Shown: positions 53,460-62,537 of the stretch, in pieces | How positions within the stretch are numbered: position 1 is the first letter of the stretch | How the letters are laid out: each line of letters starts with the position of its first letter | Origin: Petroclostridium sp. X23 | Lineage (GTDB): Bacteria > Bacillota > Clostridia > SK-Y3 | Length of the DNA stretch: 64,000 nt | Assembly (NCBI RefSeq): GCF_030013905.1 | Contig: NZ_CP124862.1 | Location: forward strand, 1,054,001-1,118,000 | Direction of reading: 5' to 3' | Translations under genes and position numbers: made by a program | Notes under the pieces: model-generated | What the model saw: the letters and a program-made list of their open reading frames with translations, nothing else | Told to the model about the DNA's origin: nothing | Database searches by the model: none

Positions 53460-53613
53460 ATTAAATCTCCATTTACCTTAACAAATACATTATATATACA
53501 TCTAATATATTACATTGCATTTATAGTATAGCACGGTTGTATAAAAGACGCAATACCGTTATAAAAATCATTGCAAGTTTTTTACTTTAAATAAAAAGAG
53601 AACAGGTATTGCG

Positions 53614-53639
53614 TTATGGATAAGCAACTTACCTGTCCT
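53614..53639. repeat. Short dispersed repeat, copy 2
   Basis: TTATGGATAAGCAACTTACC TGTCCT, near-identical to 44225-44250. Its last part pairs with AACAGGTA at 53601. The rest of the 53460-53830 gap is AT-rich with no clear element. Confidence 0.5.
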
Positions 53640-53830
53640 TCATCTTTACCTTTGTATCTTTAGTAGATGCCTGTATGATCCCCATTAGGAATGGAATTAG
53701 GGAAGAATCTATACACTGACTTACTTTGAAGCGCTTATAAAAGGAATAGCCATAATACCTGGGATAAGATATGTAACTATGTTTAACTTTACAGTGTTTT
53801 ATTATTTAACTATCATTAGTGAGACTTCAA

Positions 53831-54046
53831 TTATTTGGAGGTATAATCTGGATTATAGTGGCCTTGAATACAATCCGGTGTCCCAAATAGCGCACATGGA
53901 GGCTCACCTGGACATTTGGATGAAAATGCATCATCACATTTGGGCCACTTTGGCCACTCTACCGGTTTCTCAACTCTTCCACTAGCGCCACCTACGACAC
54001 TATCTAAATCATCTATATTCAATTCTTTTTTTTGATTATTGCTCAT
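53831..54046 (-). CDS. RiPP-like precursor peptide with GG leader and four-Cys core
   Basis: The 71-residue peptide has an acidic, hydrophobic leader ending in a double-Gly site (KKELNIDDLDSVVGG), then a 50-residue core with four Cys (WPKC, SKCPGEPPC, TPDCIQG), Pro and Trp. The leader form is typical of bacteriocins and other ribosomal peptides cut by PCAT/C39 peptidases. A clear AGGAGG site precedes the ATG. No modifying enzyme or transporter is encoded within the window. Whether the Cys form disulfides or thioethers is unknown. Confidence 0.7.
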   Translation of the reverse strand: MSNNQKKELNIDDLDSVVGGASGRVEKPVEWPKWPKCDDAFSSKCPGEPPCALFGTPDCIQGHYNPDYTSK

Positions 54047-54142
54047 TTTATTTTCCTCCTACCTTATTGTATTTTAAAAATTTTCTAGTATCCTATCCCA
54101 AGTATTATAGCTATTTCTTTTGTTCCATAATACACCAGCCAA

Positions 54143-54418
54143 TTAAAAGCGTATTTTGGGTCCCGATATGCCAAAAAATTTAAAGAAATCATCCAAAAGA
54201 TCCTCAGCCCAACTCCCCCCAGCTACTTTATCAAGTTCTTCGTCAGATAACTCAGCAGCCTTGTAGTCGGAGGATACAAATGCTTTTAATTCTTCCTGGT
54301 CGAACTCATATCCGGCCTCGTTTAAAATAACAACAAGTTCGGATTTTGTTTTTATGTCTTTTAACTTTGCTAAAAATATGGGGTCATTTTTCAATTTTTC
54401 AATATTTTCTTTTGACAC
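54143..54418 (-). CDS. Nif11-type leader RiPP precursor peptide
   Basis: GTG at 54418 follows CGAGGTGATAATT, giving 91 residues. The leader is of the Nif11/NHLP-like class (ENIEKLKNDPIFLAKLKDIK, EAGYEFDQEELKAFV) and ends ELSDEELDKVAGG. The core, SWAEDLLDDFFKFFGISGPK IRF, is short, amphipathic and has no Cys, Ser or Thr cluster. Long helical leaders of this type are found in many cyclised or lanthionine peptides. It precedes the four-Cys precursor on the same strand by 96 bp. Confidence 0.7.
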   Translation of the reverse strand: MSKENIEKLKNDPIFLAKLKDIKTKSELVVILNEAGYEFDQEELKAFVSSDYKAAELSDEELDKVAGGSWAEDLLDDFFKFFGISGPKIRF

Positions 54419-54666
54419 AATTATCACCTCGAAGTCTTTATGTTTTGATTATTATATACGAACCAACTTTTAAAGTAGCTCAGATTTTTAAATTTTGTGT
54501 AATATTATTGTGCTTCATGGCGAATATGGAGGTGATATTTAGACTGATATCATTAAGGAAGATCTTAATTGGTCGAAAATTAACAATTTATTTACACAAA
54601 CTACAAGATTCCATAACAAATATCATGTAGTATGATAGTGAAAAAAATTTGAAAGGAGGTTTTCAC

Positions 54667-54846
54667 ATGAGCTTATTCTATAATAACTTTTATGCAAATT
54701 ATCCGGCCCAATCTACCAACACCCCAAGCTTACTGAAAGTTGATGCTGACGCATTGCGTGGGATGATCAGAAACAATTCAGAGCGCATTGATAAAGAACT
54801 TGAACAATTGAAAAGGCTGTCACAGCAATTCAAAGAAAAAAGATAA
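54667..54846 (+). CDS. Small conserved-looking protein, Asn/Tyr-rich start and coiled-coil end
   Basis: ATG at 54667 follows AAAGGAGGTTTTCAC. The 59-residue protein reads MSLFYNNFYANYPAQSTNTP, SLLKVDADALRGMIRNNSER, IDKELEQLKRLSQQFKEKR. The Tyr/Asn start resembles spore-coat-associated small proteins; the end is a charged helix. No family is assigned. Confidence 0.6.
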   Translation: MSLFYNNFYANYPAQSTNTPSLLKVDADALRGMIRNNSERIDKELEQLKRLSQQFKEKR

Positions 54847-54879
54847 AAGAAAGGAAACTCCTCCTTCTTTTATCTTTTT
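54841..54879. terminator. Bidirectional terminator between the 59-residue gene and the anti-sigma gene
   Basis: AGATAAAAGAAAGGA pairs with TCCTTCTTTTATCT (one bulge), followed by TTTTTC. Confidence 0.75.
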
Positions 54880-54891
54880 CTTTATATCCGA

Positions 54892-55728
54892 CTATTCCAC
54901 ATCCATTTTAAGACTGTCCAGCATCAACATAAACTCCTTTTCCGAAGTTTCACCGGTGATTCTATAGATACATTTATCTTTATACCAAGATACCATGTTA
55001 TGGTCAATCCCGTTGGTGATCAACAGTGCTTCTTCTCCCATTACCAAAAGCTTTTTAACCTCATTCCTTGTAAACATCCCTGAACTGAATTGTTCTACTC
55101 CAGGTTCCTGAATGATTCTAATCATTTGATCTTGATTATTCCTGTATCTTTGCTCAACAATATAATGGTCTTCATACTTATCACTCTTTACTTCCATGAA
55201 TGTAAACCCTTCCGGTAAATATTGCGGCACCAGCAATGCAAAGGGCAGCTCTTCTTCCGCTTGTTCCATTGTCAGTAATTTTGTAACAGGTTTAATCTCT
55301 TGTTCCATCTCAACCTTTTTACCCTGCAGTTTGACATGATCAGGCATCTCTTGCCCTTCCAACGGAGGGGGTGGAGGCACTTTCCCACCGGATGTCATGC
55401 CATTGTCTACGCTGCTCTGCTGAATCCTAATAAAATCATCCTTGACTTCAAATATTGTATTCACCAAACGAAATTTCCATGCCTGCGCCTGTGGAAACTC
55501 TTCTATGATTGAAAATCCAAAGGAACAAATTAAAATACACGCAGCAATCGAGACCACTTTAAGCCATTTCGGAAGAATACGGTTACTAATAGCATTTCGT
55601 CTATTCTTCTCCAGTTTTTCAAGAGCATGATGCATTTCGGGAATATCGATGTTTTCCAAATCCATTATCTGATGCCATTCATTTTCAAACACATCTTCCA
55701 ATATCTTATCCATATCGTCCTTATGCAT
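54892..55728 (-). CDS. Membrane-anchored anti-sigma factor-like protein (DUF4367 type)
   Basis: ATG at 55728 follows GGAGGGAAGATTG and overlaps the sigma stop by 8 bp. The 278-residue protein has an N-terminal cytoplasmic part with a DMDKILEDVFENEW segment, one membrane helix (WLKVVSIAACILICSFGF) and an ectodomain with a Pro run (GGKVPPPPPLEGQ) and a C-terminal DUF4367-like domain (FMEVKSDKYEDHYIVEQRYR). Such genes hold the partner sigma factor until an outside signal arrives. Confidence 0.8.
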   Translation of the reverse strand: MHKDDMDKILEDVFENEWHQIMDLENIDIPEMHHALEKLEKNRRNAISNRILPKWLKVVSIAACILICSFGFSIIEEFPQAQAWKFRLVNTIFEVKDDFIRIQQSSVDNGMTSGGKVPPPPPLEGQEMPDHVKLQGKKVEMEQEIKPVTKLLTMEQAEEELPFALLVPQYLPEGFTFMEVKSDKYEDHYIVEQRYRNNQDQMIRIIQEPGVEQFSSGMFTRNEVKKLLVMGEEALLITNGIDHNMVSWYKDKCIYRITGETSEKEFMLMLDSLKMDVE

Positions 55729-56305
55729 CAATCTTCCCTCCTTCCGCAAGGATATATTTGTGGTCCTTGAATAATTCCTGCTTTTTGAGTTCATTGACAA
55801 TCTTTTGTTTTGCGCGCATATGTCTTGTCTTAATAGTATTTATTTTTATATTCAGTACTTTTGATATTTCATCTAACGATAGTTCTGAATAATAGCGAAG
55901 TATCAGAATATCTCTAAACTCCGGTTTTAAGCTATTAATGATTTGTATAACGGTCTGCCGGATTTCTTTATTTAACACAAGATGTTCAGGAAGCAATTGT
56001 TGATCATGCATTAGAACATCCTGTTGAGGTATATCAACCAAGGATTCACGGCGATACTTCTGGAGTAAAGTCATTGTCTCGTTTTTTGCAATAGTAAAAA
56101 TCCAAGACTTGAATTTATTTTGCTGCTGCAGTGTAGACATTGATCTATAAGCTTTTTCCAGTGTATTCTGCAATATATCTTCTGCTAATACGGGATTTCG
56201 CGCTATACTATAAATATAACTGTACAAACCTTTATATATAGGATGGAGTTGCTCTTCAAAAAGTTTCATATCCTGCAAAACTTTTTTACTTTTCCTTAGA
56301 TGCAA
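55721..56305 (-). CDS. ECF-type RNA polymerase sigma factor
   Basis: A TTG at 56305 is the likely start (AAGGAGGATACCATA then TTG); upstream codons lack a ribosome site. The 194-residue protein has region 2 (YSYIYSIARNPVLAEDILQN, KFKSWIFTIAKNETM) and region 4 (LKPEFRDILILRYYSELSLD, EISKVLNIKINTIKTRHMRA). It is translationally coupled to its membrane partner. It probably answers envelope stress and may control its own promoter. Confidence 0.9.
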   Translation of the reverse strand: MHLRKSKKVLQDMKLFEEQLHPIYKGLYSYIYSIARNPVLAEDILQNTLEKAYRSMSTLQQQNKFKSWIFTIAKNETMTLLQKYRRESLVDIPQQDVLMHDQQLLPEHLVLNKEIRQTVIQIINSLKPEFRDILILRYYSELSLDEISKVLNIKINTIKTRHMRAKQKIVNELKKQELFKDHKYILAEGGKIDA

Positions 56306-56532
56306 TATGGTATCCTCCTTACTTATTATACAATTATTGCTATCTAAGTAAATTCGACACAAAAACCGTTTTTCCTTTTTTTATACGCAAATATATGACA
56401 ATATTTTGATACATCTGCACTATCAGTGTTTTGACCTCAAAGCAAAAAGCTTGATGAAGCTGATGTCAAGCCGCTTTATCAAGCTTCTCATTAAATACTG
56501 AAATCAATATCATTGATATATAGATATATCAT

Positions 56533-57777
56533 CTATCTTATTTGCCCATTGCCATATATGATATATTTTATCGTAGTCAATTCTTTTAGCCCCATAGGCC
56601 CACGCGCGTGAAGCTTTTGCGTACTGATTCCTATTTCTGCGCCAAAGCCGAATTCAAATCCATCGGTAAATCTTGTAGAAGCATTCACATATACTGCTGC
56701 CGCGTCTATTTCCTGTAAAAACTTTTGAGATTTATCGTAATTGGTAGTAACGATGGCTTCCGAATGCTTAGTACCGTATTTATTGATATGTTCAATCGCT
56801 TCATCCACATGATCTACTACCTTTACAGAGATAGTGTAATCTAGGTATTCTTTAGACCAATCTTCTTCTTGAGCCAAAGTTGCTTCCGGGAAGGTCTCAA
56901 GCACCTCCTCGGAACCTCTGATCTCAACGTTATGACTTTTTAAGCTGCCTAAAACTTTAGGCAAAAATTCCTTAGCGATGTTTTTATTCACAAGAAGGGA
57001 TTCTGCCGCATTACATACCCCGGGCCGACTTGTTTTAGCATTGATAACAATGTCTTCCGCCATCTTTTGGTCACATTCATCGTCAACATAGATATGGCAG
57101 TTACCCACCCCGGTCTCAATCACAGGAACAGTAGAATTGTTCACTACGGTTTGAATCAGCCCGGCGCCGCCACGAGGAATAAGTACATCAATATATTTGT
57201 TTAGCTTCATCATCTCTACAGCAGTTTCTCTACGGGTATCTTCAATAAGCTGTACGGTTCCTTCTTCCAACCCGGCTTTTACCATCGCTTCATTCATAAT
57301 TTCAACGATGGTTGTGTTGGAGTGAATAGCTTCACTACCCCCTCTAAGTATAACCGCATTTCCTGCTTTCAAGCATAGGGCTGCCGCATCCACCGTTACG
57401 TTCGGCCGTGCTTCATAGATGATACCGATGACACCAAGCGGAACTCGTTTTTGCCCGACGGTTAACCCGTTAGGACGCTTCCACATAGAAATCACTTCTC
57501 CGATAGGGTCAGGCAGGTTTTTGATTTGCAATACACCTTCCGCCATGGAAGAAATCCTTTTCTTATTTAGGGTCAACCTGTCCAGTAAAGCACCACTGAT
57601 TCCTTTTTCCTTTGCATTGATCAGATCTATGTTATTTGCTTCCATTATTTTTTCATAATGATCCATCAACGCATCCGCTACCGCCTGTAATGCACTGTCC
57701 TTTACTACAGATGAGATATTGGACAAAGCATATGCAGCTTTTTTCGCTTTCTCACCTTTAACGATCAATTCACTCAC
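56533..57777 (-). CDS. proA: Gamma-glutamyl phosphate reductase
   Basis: GTG start at 57777 after GAGGAGGAATTGAA. The 414-residue ALDH-fold enzyme has GVIGIIYEARPNVTVDAAAL, the catalytic Cys in INAKTSRPGVCNAAESLLV and TSTRFTDG-like FTDGFEFGFGAEIGISTQK. It makes glutamate-semialdehyde for proline synthesis. It lies 36 bp after proB. Confidence 0.97.
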   Translation of the reverse strand: MSELIVKGEKAKKAAYALSNISSVVKDSALQAVADALMDHYEKIMEANNIDLINAKEKGISGALLDRLTLNKKRISSMAEGVLQIKNLPDPIGEVISMWKRPNGLTVGQKRVPLGVIGIIYEARPNVTVDAAALCLKAGNAVILRGGSEAIHSNTTIVEIMNEAMVKAGLEEGTVQLIEDTRRETAVEMMKLNKYIDVLIPRGGAGLIQTVVNNSTVPVIETGVGNCHIYVDDECDQKMAEDIVINAKTSRPGVCNAAESLLVNKNIAKEFLPKVLGSLKSHNVEIRGSEEVLETFPEATLAQEEDWSKEYLDYTISVKVVDHVDEAIEHINKYGTKHSEAIVTTNYDKSQKFLQEIDAAAVYVNASTRFTDGFEFGFGAEIGISTQKLHARGPMGLKELTTIKYIIYGNGQIR

Positions 57778-57813
57778 TTCAATTCCTCCTCTACCAAATT
57801 TATTAGATATAAA

Positions 57814-58626
57814 CTATCGCTTTCTCATGAATAATGTTCCAACCTGCTTCGCTTGTATGATATCATATAAAATACGGGGGTCTTCTCCACTGGTAATCAC
57901 CATGTTAACGCCGGCACTGCATGCGATTTCCGCCGCTGTAATCTTAGTTGCCATGCCTCCTGTTCCTCTGCTGCTACCCGCTCCTCCCGCAAGTTCTTTG
58001 ATAGTATCGGTAATCTCTTCTACAACGTGAATGATTTTCGCTTCCGGATTCTTCTTTGGGTCTTCATTATACAGACCATCGATATCCGAAAGGATTACCA
58101 GCAAATCGGCTTTAATTAACTCAGCCACTACAGCAGACAGCGTATCGTTATCTCCAAAGTTATCCGCGTATTCTATCTCTTCTATCGCAATGGTATCATT
58201 TTCATTAACAATAGGAACGACACCATATTCCAATAATGTATTAAATGTATTCACCGCATTATCTTTTCGATGGTCATTTTCCACGACATCTTTGGTTAGC
58301 AATATTTGTGCAACCGTTTGACCGTATTCAGAAAACAACTTATCGTATAAATGCATCAACTGACATTGTCCTATGGCGGCGGCGGCTTGCTTTCCGGGAA
58401 TGGTATCGGGTCTCTCCCTCAAGCCCAGTTTACCGACACCCACTCCAATCGCACCCGATGTCACTAAGACAACCTGCTTTCCTTGATTTCTTAGATCTGC
58501 AAGCACTCTTACAAGACATTCAATTCTGTTTAGATTCAACTTACCCGTATCATAGGTAAGGGTAGATGTACCTACCTTAATGACTATTCTATGTGAATCC
58601 TGCAATTCTTTCAATATCTTTTGCAT
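57814..58626 (-). CDS. proB: Glutamate 5-kinase (short form without PUA domain)
   Basis: ATG at 58626 follows GAAGG; the longer frame runs through repeat DNA. The 270-residue amino-acid kinase has [55 protein letters not shown] and [15 protein letters not shown]. It ends after the kinase fold and lacks the C-terminal PUA domain that many homologues carry. First step of proline synthesis; feedback by proline is expected. Confidence 0.95.
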   Translation of the reverse strand: MQKILKELQDSHRIVIKVGTSTLTYDTGKLNLNRIECLVRVLADLRNQGKQVVLVTSGAIGVGVGKLGLRERPDTIPGKQAAAAIGQCQLMHLYDKLFSEYGQTVAQILLTKDVVENDHRKDNAVNTFNTLLEYGVVPIVNENDTIAIEEIEYADNFGDNDTLSAVVAELIKADLLVILSDIDGLYNEDPKKNPEAKIIHVVEEITDTIKELAGGAGSSRGTGGMATKITAAEIACSAGVNMVITSGEDPRILYDIIQAKQVGTLFMRKR

Positions 58627-58651
58627 GATCATCCTTCTTTCATGTAAATTG

Positions 58652-58751
58652 ATCAGTCGCAAAGCATGGGTGGGACCCGGGCCTACAGCTTCCCTAAAAA
58701 GCAAGCGCAGCAGTAGGTCCGTCCCCATGCTTCACTCCTTTTATGTGCTAA
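58652..58751. repeat. Family B intergenic repeat, copy 2
   Basis: TCAGTCGCAAAGCATGGGTG ... TCCGTCCCCATGCTTCACTC CTTTTATGTGCTAA, matching copy 1 at 30931-31029 at both ends. Lies just upstream of proB. Confidence 0.7.
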
Positions 58752-58840
58752 ATTCGACTTTATCATAGTCTCCTATAAATAATAATAATTCTATTCTACC
58801 AGCAATTATAGATATTTCAAGTAAAAAGTGATCAAAAAAA

Positions 58841-58861
58841 AAATGCGCTGTTTGCGCATTT
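58841..58861 (-). terminator. Terminator of the penicillin-binding protein gene
   Basis: AAATGCGC / GCGCATTT with a T run on the minus strand, overlapping the stop codon. Confidence 0.8.
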
Positions 58862-60512
58862 AATAGTTTAGTTGCAATATTCTCTCGGCAGCTTCGCGGA
58901 AAATAGGAACTGCTGCCTTTCCTCCCTGCCTGCCATCTTCCACAAATACGACCATTGCATACTTAGGATCATTCACAGGAAAATAGCCTACAAACCATGC
59001 ATGTACTTTTGATTTTCCTTCTTCTACCCAACCGGTCTCAGCACTCCCTGTTTTTCCGGCCGATCCTCCGTATTGATCCAAATTTGCATTTATTCCGGTT
59101 CCCGATATGGTTACTTGCTCCATCATTCTTTGAATGCTTTCTGCGATATCCGTATCTACGACTCTAACATCCTCTTCATGTCGAATTTGTTTTATTACAT
59201 TGCCGGTATCACTTACTACCGAATCTACAATGTTGAGCTTTTTTCTAATTCCTTTGTTGGCGATTGTGGTTACCATATCTACTACTTGAAGCGGAGTTAC
59301 CAATATCTCGCCTTGTCCTATCGAAATATTAGCAGTATCACCGGGTGAAACATATTTTTTTTCAGGTACATTCCCGGAATTTTGCTGTATCCCATCAAAC
59401 AACGGAATTGCTTTTCCGAATCCGAAACGTTTCGCCATATTAATAATCGCATTATATCCCAGCTTTAATCCTACATCTATAAAAACAGGATTACATGAAT
59501 TTGCAAATCCTTGTAGAAAGCTTTGATCTCCGTGGCCTTCTTCTTTATGACATGCGATGATCCTTCCATCCACTTCAATATGACCTGTACATGTAAATGG
59601 TGTTTCCAAATCTACTGCTTTCTCTTCAAGCGCAGCAGCAGCAACTACTATTTTGAATACCGAACCGGCATCATACGCTGAAAAAGCTTTGTTGAGCAAT
59701 TCATCACCTTGGCTTTGAATATGCTTTTCAATATCATATTGCAAATAATTGGGTCTGCTGGCCAATGCCACAATATTTCCGGTTTTTACTTCTGTCACAA
59801 CAACTGCTCCGCTTTCCATTTGCGGATCTATGATGTCTTCCACAATGTCCTGAATGTGATAGTCCAATGTTAATTTTACACCCATATCTTCAGAATTTCC
59901 AAATGCATTGACAACTCTGTATCCAAGTCCGGGAATGGAACGCTTAAACGCATCTCCAATCATACCGATGCTTTGCGGCCGGCCAACGGCAAGATATTGA
60001 TTAAATGCCTTTTCTATACCCGAGTATCCCTCTTGATCTACAGGATTGATATACCCTATAATATGCCTTGCCAACGATTGATTGCTGTATCTTTTGCTAA
60101 GACTTATTACTTTAATAGCCGGATGATTGATTTTCTCCATCACATCCTTCTCAGAATAATGGTCAATTATAAAAGTAACAGGTTTTTTCTGTTCCAATGT
60201 TTCTTGTATTTTTTCCGGGCTATACCCGGTAAATTCTGATAGAGTTTTTGATACTTCAGTAAATTCTTCTAATAAATTTGGTATCACAATGATATACAAT
60301 TTATCTTCTCTATCAGTAAAAGGAATCATATTTCTGTCATAGATATTTCCCCTAATCATTTTGAGCGTAGTGTCTATCGCTCTCTGTCTTGTCACCTGCT
60401 GTATCAAATCATCACTTTCGATGATTTGCACGTAAAAAAGCCGGGCAGATATAAATAAAAATATCGCAGTAATCATTAACATAAGCCCTTGTAATCTTTT
60501 ATTATAATTCAA
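58860..60512 (-). CDS. Class B penicillin-binding protein (transpeptidase)
   Basis: The 550-residue protein has an N-terminal membrane anchor (residues 8-27), a dimerisation domain and a transpeptidase domain with SVFK (nucleophile S284, K287), SCN (339-341) and KTGS (497-500). It cross-links peptidoglycan as a monofunctional PBP, perhaps in sporulation (SpoVD/PbpA-like). There is no PASTA domain. The gene's 5' end and leader are duplicated at 62134-62537. Confidence 0.93.
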   Translation of the reverse strand: MNYNKRLQGLMLMITAIFLFISARLFYVQIIESDDLIQQVTRQRAIDTTLKMIRGNIYDRNMIPFTDREDKLYIIVIPNLLEEFTEVSKTLSEFTGYSPEKIQETLEQKKPVTFIIDHYSEKDVMEKINHPAIKVISLSKRYSNQSLARHIIGYINPVDQEGYSGIEKAFNQYLAVGRPQSIGMIGDAFKRSIPGLGYRVVNAFGNSEDMGVKLTLDYHIQDIVEDIIDPQMESGAVVVTEVKTGNIVALASRPNYLQYDIEKHIQSQGDELLNKAFSAYDAGSVFKIVVAAAALEEKAVDLETPFTCTGHIEVDGRIIACHKEEGHGDQSFLQGFANSCNPVFIDVGLKLGYNAIINMAKRFGFGKAIPLFDGIQQNSGNVPEKKYVSPGDTANISIGQGEILVTPLQVVDMVTTIANKGIRKKLNIVDSVVSDTGNVIKQIRHEEDVRVVDTDIAESIQRMMEQVTISGTGINANLDQYGGSAGKTGSAETGWVEEGKSKVHAWFVGYFPVNDPKYAMVVFVEDGRQGGKAAVPIFREAAERILQLNY

Positions 60513-60692
60513 AAGTGCACCTCCAACGCGGGTACTATTTTCATACTACATTGTTCCCACACAAAAGGTGCACTATACCGGTATGAGTGCCACTTTGTAC
60601 AAAATTAGCTTTTTACTTGCAAATAATATATGTTATATTTGAAACCTATTTTTCCTGATTTTTTAGCTCTATATAGTTTTTCATCACTAGTC
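60292..60692. repeat. ~400-bp direct repeat, copy 1 (PBP 5' end, leader, GGDEF 3' remnant)
   Basis: Near-identical to 62134-62537. It contains the first ~70 codons of the PBP gene, its upstream region (GTGCACCTCCAACGCGGGTA ...) and about 35 bases from the 3' end of the GGDEF gene. The 60513-60818 gap holds only this repeat end. Confidence 0.9.
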
Positions 60693-60818
60693 GTCAGTAA
60701 CGTTGCATTAAAACAATAGTATAGATAGATTTTAACTAAATAAAATTTGAGTATCCTCTCAAAAGATTTGATTGAAATATATAAGTCACAGGGCTAAATG
60801 AAAATTCGGGTAGACTGC

Positions 60819-60965
60819 CTATTTCACTCTAACTATGGATTTTATTATGTACATAAAAACATAATAAAATATGCTTAAACCTAAAACACCCATACAAAGC
60901 CATCCTCCTAACACTAAGACACCCGGAAACGCCCCGAATTTCTCAAATATTTCTATTATTTCCAT
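60819..60965 (-). CDS. Small membrane protein next to the GerAB-type permease
   Basis: A 48-residue frame (MEIIEIFEKFGAFPGVLVLG, GWLCMGVLGLSIFYYVFMYI, IKSIVRVK) whose ATG overlaps the permease stop region by 10 bp. It has one to two membrane helices. Small accessory proteins occur in germination-receptor operons, but this identity is a guess. Confidence 0.55.
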   Translation of the reverse strand: MEIIEIFEKFGAFPGVLVLGGWLCMGVLGLSIFYYVFMYIIKSIVRVK

Positions 60966-62071
60966 ATAGAATTATCCTTTCTTTTATTTAGATTTTTCAA
61001 CTTTATAACCACCAGTAAAAGGAAAGGAACATAAATAGTATAAATTTGATGTAAATAGATGTCAGTAAATTCTGTTGCCAAAAACCGGTGATAAACAAAG
61101 CTCGGTATTTTAATAAGATTAAACCAAATTAAAAAAACAGCCATCACAACAATCATGACTTCCCTCTTTATTTTAAAGAGTGTGGATAAAGCCAGTACAG
61201 ATCCGTAAAAAAACAGCATAGCTTTAAAAAATCCACCGATAAAGATAACAATTACGCCAATGGCATCAATATTTGTAATAATATCACCAATGCCAATCAG
61301 CCGGATAACTTCTACTAAAGGTATTGTTGACGAAGCTGTAAACTCGACACCCAATACCGTAACAATGGTGGTAGTTGAAATAAAAAGAACACTACCCAGC
61401 ATAAAAATAGCAGAAAACGCGTATTTCCGAATATCATCACTTTTGTTTACATAGCAGTAATACATCAAAAACACTACATTTTCTCCATAAGGAAAAGCAG
61501 CATATTCGGGAAAGGCCTTTTTTAAAACCGGCTTGATTCCATTTGCCAGTACCGGCTGCAGCTCTTTTAAATCTATCTTTCCCGATACCGCTATCAAAAT
61601 GTATAATAATATGAGAGATAGCATTACATAAGGCATCAAAATTTCACTTGTACGTGCTATCACCTCAATATTTTTAAAAGTGAAATAGATGATTACCAGT
61701 ATAAAAATACATTGTATAGCCAAAATAGGTGTTGTCTGAAGCGCTGTAATGGAAATCAGTTCAGAGAACTCACTAAAATTTAAAGACGATATCCACATGA
61801 AATATCCGGCAAAAAGGACGGTAAGGACTCCACCGAAGACTTTCCCAAACAATGTAATGTTGATTTCAGCAAGATTTTTTCTCGGATAGCTTTTCTGTAG
61901 CTCCGTATGGATCCATATAACACCAAAACCCATTGTGAGAGAAATCAGCTCCATAACCCATGCGTTTTGCTTTACTTCTACTCCCCTTGCAAAAAGGGTT
62001 GAACTCCCCAATGAGTGCATAACCAATAAAGCAAACAACTGATAATTGCTGATACGCATATCAAAATTCAT
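60956..62071 (-). CDS. GerAB/ArcD/ProY-type spore germination permease
   Basis: The 371-residue protein has about ten membrane helices of the GerAB family: ISNYQLFALLVMHSLGSSTL at the start, PAFPYGE-like AAFPYGENVVFLMYYCYVNK in the middle and TIPLVEVIRLIGIG. GerAB subunits bind small germinants in the spore inner membrane. No gerAA or gerAC gene is in the window, so it is an orphan permease. It lies between two ~400-bp direct repeats and was probably added by recombination. Confidence 0.85.
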   Translation of the reverse strand: MNFDMRISNYQLFALLVMHSLGSSTLFARGVEVKQNAWVMELISLTMGFGVIWIHTELQKSYPRKNLAEINITLFGKVFGGVLTVLFAGYFMWISSLNFSEFSELISITALQTTPILAIQCIFILVIIYFTFKNIEVIARTSEILMPYVMLSLILLYILIAVSGKIDLKELQPVLANGIKPVLKKAFPEYAAFPYGENVVFLMYYCYVNKSDDIRKYAFSAIFMLGSVLFISTTTIVTVLGVEFTASSTIPLVEVIRLIGIGDIITNIDAIGVIVIFIGGFFKAMLFFYGSVLALSTLFKIKREVMIVVMAVFLIWFNLIKIPSFVYHRFLATEFTDIYLHQIYTIYVPFLLLVVIKLKNLNKRKDNSIWK

Positions 62072-62133
62072 ATTAAAATATCCTTCCTTTTATTCTGCGG
62101 ATTTAATCGGCTTTGATATCAGTCCTGTCCTTA

Positions 62134-62537
62134 ATATACAATTTATCTTCTCTATCTGGAAAAGGAATCATATTTCTATCATAGATATTCCCTCTAATCA
62201 TTTTGAGCGTAGTATCTATCGCTCTGTGTCTTGTCACCTGCTGTATCAAATTATCATTTTCAATGATTTGCATATAAAAAAAGCCGGGCAGACATAAATA
62301 AAAATATCGCAGTAGTTATTAATCATAAGCCCTTGTAATCTTTTATTATAATTCTAAAGTGCACCTCCAACGCGGGTACTATTTTCATACTACATTGTTC
62401 CCACACAAAAGGTGCACTATACCGGTACGAGTGCCACTTTATACAAAATTAGCTTTTTACTTGTAAATAATATATATTATATTTCAAACCTATTTTTTCC
62501 TGATTTTTTAGCTCTATATAGTTTTTCATCAGTAGTC
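62134..62537. repeat. ~400-bp direct repeat, copy 2
   Basis: Matches copy 1 at about 95% by eye. It holds a decayed fragment of the PBP gene 5' end (with small indels that break the frame), the same leader, and the intact 3' end of the GGDEF gene. Apart from this repeat the 62072-62476 gap has nothing else. Confidence 0.9.

Noticed and set aside
53779..53985. 68-residue plus-strand frame
   Set aside because: It is antisense to the four-Cys RiPP precursor and lacks a ribosome site.
54517..54630. Short plus-strand frame MANMEVIFRLISLRK...
   Set aside because: No ribosome site, no family and low complexity; likely chance in AT-rich spacer.
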